Source: Runella sp. SP2 (GTDB lineage Bacteria > Bacteroidota > Bacteroidia > Cytophagales > Spirosomataceae). From it: 64,000 bases of DNA. The position numbers were made by a program, and so were the translations under genes. Within the stretch, counting starts at the first letter, position 1, and each line of letters starts with the position of its first letter. The stretch covers positions 2,542,001 through 2,606,000 of the forward strand of contig NZ_CP031030.1 of NCBI RefSeq assembly GCF_003711225.1, read 5' to 3'. The notes beneath the pieces were generated by a model. It ran no database searches. It was given only the letters and a program-made list of their open reading frames with translations, and was not told the origin of the DNA. Shown here piece after piece: positions 1 to 6,017 of this stretch.

Positions 1-314
1 AAACGGTCGGCTTCTGCCGCGGTGTGTTTGATGAGTTCCAGCCATTCGGGTGTCATAAACTTGACTTTTTTCTCAACGGTTTGTCCACCACCAATCGACA
101 CATCAAACGCTTGAAAACCACCAATACCAACGCGCTGCATCCATTCGAGGTCTTTGGTGATGCCTTCTCTGGTCACATTGCTCCCCACCCAATGCCACCA
201 TACAACAGGTTTGGCCGATTTGGGGGGATTTTGAAAGTTTTTTTGCAAAGTAGTTTGTGCCATACTCCCGAAAGTAGCTACAACCAATACCACGAATAGA
301 AGTGTTTTTTTCAT
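1..314 (-). CDS. GH106-like alpha-L-rhamnosidase/glycosyl hydrolase, N-terminal part only
   Basis: The gene runs leftward off the window edge, so only about 104 N-terminal codons are visible. The start ATG at 314 gives a signal peptide (MKKTLLFVVLVVATFGSMAQ) with cleavage near residue 20. It is followed by VVWWHWVGSNVTREGITKDL, then EWMQRVGIGGFQAFD. This W-W-H-W, 'T-x-E-G-I-x-x-D-L-E-W-M' and 'G-I-G-G' pattern is typical of GH106-type rhamnosidases of Bacteroidota, which are exported and act on L-rhamnose-containing glycans. The catalytic part is outside the window, so activity cannot be judged. Its promoter matches that of the GH78 gene starting at 9635, which supports a rhamnoside-related role. 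Confidence 0.75.
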   Translation of the reverse strand, partial: MKKTLLFVVLVVATFGSMAQTTLQKNFQNPPKSAKPVVWWHWVGSNVTREGITKDLEWMQRVGIGGFQAFDVSIGGGQTVEKKVKFMTPEWLELIKHTAAEADR

Positions 315-375
315 TTTACAGAAATTTTTATGACAACCGATAGTTACTTACCTCAAACGATTTATCTTTTAAATT

Positions 376-432
376 CAAAAATAAATCCATTAAGTACTAT
401 CTCTATCCTACACCTACCTGCTATTGTCTCAA
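376..432 (-). promoter_or_regulatory. Promoter and upstream element of the GH106-like gene
   Basis: Read on the minus strand, this is TTGAGACAATA (432-422), 12 bases, AGGATA (409-404), 20 bases, then TATTTTTG (383-376), which fits the Bacteroidota -7 box TAnnTTTG. The 5' UTR would be roughly 55 nt. The same three blocks with identical spacings lie upstream of the GH78 gene (9683-9739). AGGATA sits where the -33 box would be, so an activator-dependent promoter is likely. Confidence 0.6.
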
Positions 433-558
433 ATAGAGAAAATAAAAGACTTTTGCCATTTTGCTTGAGGATGTTATTTTTTATTTAAGCGATCGGCGGC
501 ATATCTACCAAATTTGTTCGGTATTGGAGGTCATTTTCTTTGCTTTTTCAGTATCCTA

Positions 559-631
559 CCGCCGTTTAGAAATTAGATGCCGCCGTTCAGAAAGTAGAAT
601 TGTTTTGAGAGTAGTAAGGCCACTACTTTTG
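559..631 (+). promoter_or_regulatory. Direct repeat (LytTR-like) abutting a promoter
   Basis: Two copies of a 19-mer of the form CCGCCGTTyAGAAAkTAGA lie at 559-577 and 580-598, offset by exactly 21 bp, or two helical turns. They stop one base before TTG at 600-602, followed 21 bases later by TACTTTTG (624-631), an exact TAnnTTTG -7 box. The start codon at 670 follows after about a 32-nt leader. Direct repeats with this spacing are typical of LytTR-domain regulators; that assignment is inference. Confidence 0.6.
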
Positions 632-669
632 GAGTGAAGAAATAAAAAGCACTCTTAAACCTCAAAATT

Positions 670-1032
670 ATGTCAAAATCAGCCAAAACCGTCTATTTTT
701 TCAGTTTTTACCTTTTCTTGGTAGGGCTTGAACTTACCTTTATCCCTAACTTTTTTACCAAAACGGCGCAACTTCCCGAAGCCCACGAACCCTACATTCG
801 AGTAGTGGGGATTTTGGCCATTATCCTAGGTGTTTATTATTATCAGTCAGCCAAAAACGAGCTTACACCTTTCCTCAAAACCACGATTATCGGTCGGCTG
901 ATTTACTTTTTAGGAGCTGTTGGGCTGGTCGTTACGCAAATTGCCCCTCCCCTTTTTATCGCCTTCGGTGTGATTGATTTGCTGGGCGCGGTATGGACGT
1001 GGCAAACACTGAAAAGCGAAGACAAAATGTAA
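670..1032 (+). CDS. Small four-helix integral membrane protein, unknown function
   Basis: This 120-aa protein is almost entirely membrane: helices lie near residues 8-28, 43-60, 70-88 and 90-110, with short polar loops and a charged C-terminus (KSEDKM). There is no signal peptide and no recognisable catalytic motif. It resembles the small DUF4345-type membrane proteins in size and topology, but I cannot assign it firmly. It is preceded by a well-formed promoter with a direct-repeat operator and followed after 58 bases by the NTF2-like gene, so the two may be co-transcribed. Confidence 0.75.
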   Translation: MSKSAKTVYFFSFYLFLVGLELTFIPNFFTKTAQLPEAHEPYIRVVGILAIILGVYYYQSAKNELTPFLKTTIIGRLIYFLGAVGLVVTQIAPPLFIAFGVIDLLGAVWTWQTLKSEDKM

Positions 1033-1090
1033 GTGCAACTCATTCTTCTACAAATACCCATTCACTAACTGTGCCTACGCACGTATTCCC

Positions 1091-1516
1091 ATGAAAAAAC
1101 TCCTTTGTTTCTTATTTTTTGCCGTTGCGTTGACAACTTCCGTTTCGGCCCAAACCCCCATTGCGACCTTGTTTGAGAACATGAAAAAAGAGTTTGAAGC
1201 AAACCCCTCTAAAGCCATTCAAGACCAAGCGATTGAAGACTATGTGCTTGTTTCGGGCACGGGCTACATTGCCAACAAACAACAGATAGTCAATTTGTTC
1301 AAAAACGTTAGTAAAGTAGATGCCCGCTTTCAAGACCTCAAACTTCGTCAATTTGGCAACCTTGTTATTGCCACTGGTCGCGAGTTTTCCGTTCGCCACT
1401 ATTCCAACGGCACTCCCGACTTATCCACGGATTATTTGGTCACTTATGTGTATGAAATCAAAGACGGCAAACTCACTTACATAAGCGGACAACATACGGT
1501 ACCTGGGGCAAAATGA
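1091..1516 (+). CDS. Secreted single-domain NTF2-like protein (DUF4440/SnoaL type)
   Basis: This 141-aa protein has a clear signal peptide (MKKLLCFLFFAVALTTSVSA, cleavage before QTP). The remaining 120 residues form one NTF2-like alpha+beta domain: an N-terminal helix, then strands around LVSGTGYIANKQQI, LRQFGNLVIATG and YLVTYVYEIKDGKL, as in DUF4440/SnoaL ketosteroid-isomerase-like proteins. These domains bind small molecules or act as scaffolds, and no catalytic residues can be named. The mature domain is close to residues 20-140 of the next gene, pointing to tandem duplication. It may share a transcript with the membrane protein at 670. Confidence 0.8.
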   Translation: MKKLLCFLFFAVALTTSVSAQTPIATLFENMKKEFEANPSKAIQDQAIEDYVLVSGTGYIANKQQIVNLFKNVSKVDARFQDLKLRQFGNLVIATGREFSVRHYSNGTPDLSTDYLVTYVYEIKDGKLTYISGQHTVPGAK

Positions 1517-1607
1517 TTTATACTTACGCACATTATTCAATCAATATCTAGTGCGATAGGTCTGACTATCGTCTGACCGATGTTATCCAAAAAAAGCATA
1601 TCTCTTC

Positions 1608-1633
1608 AGCCCCATGTCGTACGGCCTGGGGCT
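1608..1633. repeat. Short inverted repeat between the two NTF2-like genes
   Basis: AGCCCCA (1608-1614) and TGGGGCT (1627-1633) form a 7-bp stem with a 12-base loop containing CGTACG. No T-tract follows on the plus strand, so a terminator role for the upstream gene is doubtful. Confidence 0.35.
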
Positions 1634-1685
1634 AAAAGAGTAGGTAGATGTCGCATTTTTACAATTTCCGCTCTTTTTGATGGAG

Positions 1686-1693
1686 TAATTTTG
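1686..1693 (+). promoter_or_regulatory. -7 promoter box for the three-domain NTF2-like gene
   Basis: TAATTTTG matches TAnnTTTG exactly and lies 40 bases before the ATG at 1734. No good TTG -33 box is present at the expected distance, so this is a partial match. Confidence 0.45.
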
Positions 1694-1733
1694 TCAATGA
1701 AAAAAGGTATTTACAAAAACCAAGAAATGACCC

Positions 1734-2936
1734 ATGAAAAATCTTTTATTGCTTTTTCTCATCGCCGTGGCGGGTAGCGTTGTTGCGCAAACCCAAGCCG
1801 AAAAACTCTTCCAGCAAAACATGAGCGATTACCAACAAAATCCTTTGAAAAACGTAACGGATAATCTCAGCGACAACTACTTACTGGTGTCGGGAAGTGG
1901 CTACATTGCCAACAAATCGCAGATTATGGCTTTGTTCAAAAATGTAAAAAGTGTAGAGGCTAATTTTAAAAACCTATCTATCCGCCAATTCGGGAATACC
2001 GTTATCGCTACTGGCAACGAACACCATGTAAGACACTACAACGACGGGACACCCGACTTATCAGTTGATTATCTTTCGACTTATGTCTATGAAATCAGGG
2101 AAAACAAATTGGTTGGTTTGAGTGGGCAACATACCTATACTACTCCTGAGAATACCCAAGTAGAAGAGGAAATCATTAAAACTAAGCTTCGCCAAGAAAC
2201 AATTGATGTATATGCAGGCAAGGACGTAACAAGCAGCTTTATCGACTCTCCAAAAACCTTCAGGGGCTGGAACACACGAACGGGGTATTCGGTCAAGTTT
2301 GGCGTTGCTGATATTAAAAAAGAAAACGACGTTACATTCGGATACCGCCCTCGGGAAATGAATCCTATCAATGAGAATTTTACGTTTAAGTTTTACACGC
2401 CAAATATCGCTTTGGTTATCTACGACCAATACCTTTACGGTAAACCACAAATTCCCTCAAAAGAGATGCGGATGCTCGAAAAAGTTAACGGAACGTGGAA
2501 AATTGCGGGTTTGTTAGCGCTTTGGGACTATTCAGACAATGCTTTTGAGAAAGGTAATGTTCGTAAAACCATCGAAGCTGAGACCAATGCGTACCATGCA
2601 GGCGACGTAGAAGCGATGAATAAACAATGGGCTTACAATGCCAGTTATGTAGAACGCCAGCAGGAATATTTTAAGAAAATGGGCGTACCTGTTTATTTGA
2701 AAGGAGATGCACTCAGGGCGTTTGGCGAACAATTTAAGAAAGTTCACAAACCCACTGGCCAAACCTACAAAATTTCGGATTATGAGGCACACGTAGGCAC
2801 CACCAACGCTTGGGTCACTTATACGCAAGAGACTTTTAATGCCGACGGTAAAGTTGCCAATAAAACCCGTGAAATGAGAATCTTAGAAAGGGTGGATGGC
2901 TGGAAAATCGTTGCCATGAGTAATGTGGAATTGTAA
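1734..2936 (+). CDS. Secreted protein with three NTF2-like domains
   Basis: This 400-aa protein starts with a signal peptide (MKNLLLLFLIAVAGSVVAQ). Residues 20-140 are a near copy of the product of the preceding gene (shared SGxGYIANK, RQFGNxVIATG, RHYxxGTPDLS, YVYEI). Two more NTF2-like units follow: about 150-265 (KEMRMLEKVNGTWKIAGL) and about 268-400 (REMRILERVDGWKIVAM), each ending with the DUF4440-type strand 'M-R-x-L-E-+-V-x-G-W-K-I'. The protein is probably periplasmic or surface exposed. Its ligand or enzymatic role is unknown. It has its own -7 box and is followed by a strong bidirectional terminator at 2955-2992. Confidence 0.8.
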   Translation: MKNLLLLFLIAVAGSVVAQTQAEKLFQQNMSDYQQNPLKNVTDNLSDNYLLVSGSGYIANKSQIMALFKNVKSVEANFKNLSIRQFGNTVIATGNEHHVRHYNDGTPDLSVDYLSTYVYEIRENKLVGLSGQHTYTTPENTQVEEEIIKTKLRQETIDVYAGKDVTSSFIDSPKTFRGWNTRTGYSVKFGVADIKKENDVTFGYRPREMNPINENFTFKFYTPNIALVIYDQYLYGKPQIPSKEMRMLEKVNGTWKIAGLLALWDYSDNAFEKGNVRKTIEAETNAYHAGDVEAMNKQWAYNASYVERQQEYFKKMGVPVYLKGDALRAFGEQFKKVHKPTGQTYKISDYEAHVGTTNAWVTYTQETFNADGKVANKTREMRILERVDGWKIVAMSNVEL

Positions 2937-2954
2937 AGCAAGAAGCCTTGCTGG

Positions 2955-2992
2955 AAGGTGTTCCTTTTCTTTCGCCAGAAAAGGAACACCTT
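2955..2992. terminator. Bidirectional terminator between convergent genes
   Basis: A perfect 16-bp inverted repeat, AAGGTGTTCCTTTTCT at 2955-2970 and its complement at 2977-2992, has a 6-base loop. It lies between the rightward NTF2-like gene (ends 2936) and the leftward barrel gene (ends 3015). Confidence 0.8.
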
Positions 2993-3014
2993 TGCTTATC
3001 TTTTCAACCTTTGT

Positions 3015-4193
3015 CTAAAACACGTACGAAAGCGTAAAACTGGGCGATAGTCGGCTCGATAAATTTACCGACAAGCTTTCTTGAGAGGCAAAAGGTGAGT
3101 TGTAAAAGATATTTAAACCCGCTAATTCGGCCTCAACCAAAAATCGGTTACTAATCAAGTACGCAAGTCCGACCGATGAACCCAACTGATAGGTATTAAT
3201 GTGGTAAGTGCTATTCGTAGAGCTTCCTTTTTGGGTTGAGTTAAAACGCAGGTAATTAAGTGAGCTTTCGATGTAAGGTGTAAAGCGGCTGTTGGTCAAG
3301 TAGCGCTTCACAAAGACACCACCCGAAAGTTGTTCTTCGGTTCTGGTGAAATTTCCTGATCCATTGATATATTCTTCGTTGTCTTTTACAAAACCTACGC
3401 TTGCTCGGACACCAACGATAGTTCTATCTTTTACAAATTTTCCCGCTTTTACTCCAAAACGATAGTTACTTTCGTTGTTAAGTACGCGGTAATTATTGAC
3501 AAAGGAACTATTGTCCTTTTGCTGCAACGACGACAAGCCCATGTCTAGTCCAACGACCCAATTGCCGTTTTGGAGCGTAGTAAACGTTGCTTCCTCTATC
3601 CGAAACGACGTAGGACGCACCCAATAGAGTAAGCCCAAAGAGACTCCCGAAAAATTGACAGGAAACGAATTTGAAGTTGTTTCAGCCTTGAGCGCCCAAT
3701 GTTTATCCATGAAATAAATGGCTCCCGCCTTAAAGATTGGGTTGACAGAAAAACTCGAATAATCTGAGGTTGAAAGCGTGTTTGTTCTATTTTCACTTTT
3801 GCTATTAGTAAAACTGAATCCAATATTTATCCCTCCACCCACAAATCCGCGCCATTGATTTTTTCCAAAAAAGTAAGACCCTGAAGTGCCTATTCCAAAA
3901 CCCGAATTGGTCATTCGGAATTGATTATCACTGGACCTTCCTACTACATTGCGGCTAAAAACGATACTCTCGTTGGCATTGATTTCCCAAAGGACATTAT
4001 CTTTTACAAATTTTCCGTACTGAAGCCCTAAGCCCACAGCCGTACTTCGCCATTTTGAGTTGTAATTCTCTTTTTTCAGCGTCGTTTCAAATCTAGTAGA
4101 AAAATTGCCTGCAATAAACGAATTTCCTTTTTCGGTTTGGCCGTACACGCTGAAGGCAGCGAAAATGAGTAAAAATACGTAAGCGTTTTTCAT
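3015..4193 (-). CDS. Outer-membrane beta-barrel protein with two barrel halves
   Basis: This 392-aa protein has a signal peptide (MKNAYVFLLIFAAFSVYGQ). The rest is alternating hydrophobic/polar strands rich in G, N, S and aromatics, ending in aromatic F (FTLSYVF), as expected for a BamA-inserted barrel. It appears to consist of two related units: residues ~25-200 contain GLQYGKFVKD and ~205-392 contain GVKAGKFVKD at equivalent positions, each beginning 'K/N-G-N-(S/W)'. Each half looks like an 8-stranded OmpW/PorT-size barrel. Substrate and function are unknown. It is monocistronic and convergent with the preceding gene. Confidence 0.75.
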   Translation of the reverse strand: MKNAYVFLLIFAAFSVYGQTEKGNSFIAGNFSTRFETTLKKENYNSKWRSTAVGLGLQYGKFVKDNVLWEINANESIVFSRNVVGRSSDNQFRMTNSGFGIGTSGSYFFGKNQWRGFVGGGINIGFSFTNSKSENRTNTLSTSDYSSFSVNPIFKAGAIYFMDKHWALKAETTSNSFPVNFSGVSLGLLYWVRPTSFRIEEATFTTLQNGNWVVGLDMGLSSLQQKDNSSFVNNYRVLNNESNYRFGVKAGKFVKDRTIVGVRASVGFVKDNEEYINGSGNFTRTEEQLSGGVFVKRYLTNSRFTPYIESSLNYLRFNSTQKGSSTNSTYHINTYQLGSSVGLAYLISNRFLVEAELAGLNIFYNSPFASQESLSVNLSSRLSPSFTLSYVF

Positions 4194-4325
4194 GACATTG
4201 TTTTTTTTGAGTGAATAACTATACTCAAAACGCTATCCTTACTAATTTATTGGTGAAACTAGTTGCTAAATAATGTTAAAAATTATCAGTTATCTGCTTT
4301 TGTTATTATTCCTAACACCTCCTCC

Positions 4326-5924
4326 ATGTTTCGCTATTTTTACCTCCTCCTTTTTCTTCTTGGGTCGCTCAAAAGTTGGGCGCAAACCAACGACCAAACC
4401 TATTTTGACCAAGCCCTGGCCAACGGCAAAGTGGCTAACGAAGCCTTCCTACGCAGTCACCGTTTTTTGTTGGGATGGCTTGGTAAAGCTGACCCCGCAA
4501 CGGGACTCATTCCGCGTAACCTTACCCAAAGTACCTGCATTTGGAACGCTTGGGATGCTGCCGCCGACAATTATCCGTTTATGGTAATGACCGCTTCTAT
4601 GCTCGACAAACCTCTTTTTGAGGGTAAAATGCGCGAAATGCTCGCCACCGAAACCCGCCTTACGTCACGCGTTGGGCGACTTCCCGATACGTATTCGTTT
4701 TGCAAAAAAGAGTTTGAAAATGCAGTGATTGATAGCAGCCAACTGGTCTTTGGCAGCGCTGAATACATGAAAGACGGACTCATTCCGCTGACCGAATGGC
4801 TGGGGCCAAGCCCCTGGTCGGAGCGGATGTTGGGAATCTTGGAGGACCTCGACAAAATTGTGGACGTCCCGACCCAAATCAAAGGTAACTTTTTTGGAAA
4901 CAGCGCCGTGGTGGAAGTCGGGGGCGACTTGTTGCAAGTGTTGGCGCGGATGTATTGGCTCACCAAAAACCCAAAATGGCTGGCGTGGGGCATCCAAATC
5001 GGAGATTATTACTTGAGCGAAGCCCATTTACCCACTCGCGCACTACAGCGCCTTCGCTTGCGTGACCACGGCTGTGAAATTGTATCGGGACTGGTGGAAA
5101 TGTACGCGGTGGTATCGGTGGTCAATCCTGCCAAAAAGAAACAGTGGCAGCCGTTTATTCACGAAATGTTGGATACCATTTTGGCCAAAGGAAGAAACGA
5201 ACACGGGCTTTTTTACGACGAAGTAAATCCACTGACGGGCGAGGTGATTCAAAAGCGAATCGCTGATAATTTTGGCTATACGCTCAACGCATTCTACACC
5301 GTGTATCTCCTTGACAAACAAACCGCTTACCGAGACGCTACCCTAAAAGCACTCGGCGAGCTTAACGCCCACTACCGCAACCACGATTGGGAATCGGGCA
5401 GCGCTGATGGCTACGCCGACGCCATTGAAGGCACGTTGAATTTGTATTTGCGCGAGCCTATGGCCAGCACCAAAGACTGGCTCGACAGCGAAATCAAGGT
5501 GTTGTGGAATTTTCAAAAGCCTGACGGAATCATTGAAGGTTGGCACGGCGATGGCAATTTTGCCCGAACGTCGCTGATGTTTGCCCTTTGGAAAACGGCA
5601 GGTACGCAACTTTCAGACTGGAATCAAGAGGTTCTTTATGGTGCTGTAACCAACAACAATACTGTTTACATTACGCTCAGTTCGCCCAAAGCTTGGTCGG
5701 GGAAGTTGATTTTTGGAGGACAATGGCACAAACAAAACTTGCATTTGCCGTTTGACTATCCCCGCATCAATCAGTTCCAAGAATGGTTCCCGATTGAACC
5801 CAACAAAAACTACGAGTTGACGATTGACGGGAAGTCTTCCAAAGTAAAAGGGTCGGTTTTACTGGCAGGCTACCCCCTCCAACTCAAACCTCAGCAAACG
5901 ATTCAGGTGCGGTGTAAGCGTTGA
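4326..5924 (+). CDS. Exported (alpha/alpha)6-barrel-type protein, probable glycan-active enzyme
   Basis: I chose the ATG at 4326 rather than an upstream in-frame TTG because it begins directly with a signal peptide (MFRYFYLLLFLLGSLKSWAQ). The 532-aa product is rich in helical repeats with Trp/Tyr/His-lined segments (STCIWNAWDAAADNYPFM, RLRDHGCEIVSGLVEMY, SGSADGYADAIEGTLN, IEGWHGDGNFARTSLM), the look of six-hairpin glycosidases and polysaccharide lyases. About 100 C-terminal residues look like a beta domain. I do not recognise a specific CAZy family. It sits beside the GH78 gene (convergent) in a glycosidase-rich region, so a carbohydrate role is plausible but unproven. Confidence 0.7.
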   Translation: MFRYFYLLLFLLGSLKSWAQTNDQTYFDQALANGKVANEAFLRSHRFLLGWLGKADPATGLIPRNLTQSTCIWNAWDAAADNYPFMVMTASMLDKPLFEGKMREMLATETRLTSRVGRLPDTYSFCKKEFENAVIDSSQLVFGSAEYMKDGLIPLTEWLGPSPWSERMLGILEDLDKIVDVPTQIKGNFFGNSAVVEVGGDLLQVLARMYWLTKNPKWLAWGIQIGDYYLSEAHLPTRALQRLRLRDHGCEIVSGLVEMYAVVSVVNPAKKKQWQPFIHEMLDTILAKGRNEHGLFYDEVNPLTGEVIQKRIADNFGYTLNAFYTVYLLDKQTAYRDATLKALGELNAHYRNHDWESGSADGYADAIEGTLNLYLREPMASTKDWLDSEIKVLWNFQKPDGIIEGWHGDGNFARTSLMFALWKTAGTQLSDWNQEVLYGAVTNNNTVYITLSSPKAWSGKLIFGGQWHKQNLHLPFDYPRINQFQEWFPIEPNKNYELTIDGKSSKVKGSVLLAGYPLQLKPQQTIQVRCKR

Positions 5925-5949
5925 TGAAGTATTTAAAAAATCCAAAATC

Positions 5950-5995
5950 GCTTCGGAGAAGCGCAACCTTTGTAAGGGTTACGCTTCTCCGAAGC
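5950..5995. terminator. Bidirectional terminator, copy of a CTTCTCCGAAGC repeat family
   Basis: The left arm CTTCGGAGAAGCGCAACC and its near-perfect complement (…GGTTACGCTTCTCCGAAG) form a stem of about 20 bp between the convergent genes ending at 5924 and 6018. The same CTTCTCCGAAGC core recurs at 40095-40120 and, in variant form, at 40141-40196. Confidence 0.75.
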
Positions 5996-6017
5996 AATAT
6001 AAACTTCTTTGTAACTA

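Larger units (their letters stand above)
315..669. other. Intergenic region between divergent genes
   Basis: These 355 bases separate the leftward GH106-like gene from the rightward gene at 670. They hold the glycosidase promoter (376-432) and the direct repeat plus promoter of the 670 gene (559-631). Between about 433 and 558 I see only AT-rich sequence, with no ORF, RNA gene or clear hairpin. Confidence 0.6.

Noticed and set aside
549-557. TATCCT upstream of the 670 gene, as a third copy of the rhamnosidase promoter element
   Set aside because: The orientation is wrong relative to the gene, and neither TATTGTCTCAA nor the 20-base spacing to a -7 box is present.
1580-1777. Open frame between the two NTF2-like genes
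   Set aside because: It has no signal peptide or family-like sequence, contains the hairpin and -7 box of the next gene, and overlaps that gene's start in another frame.
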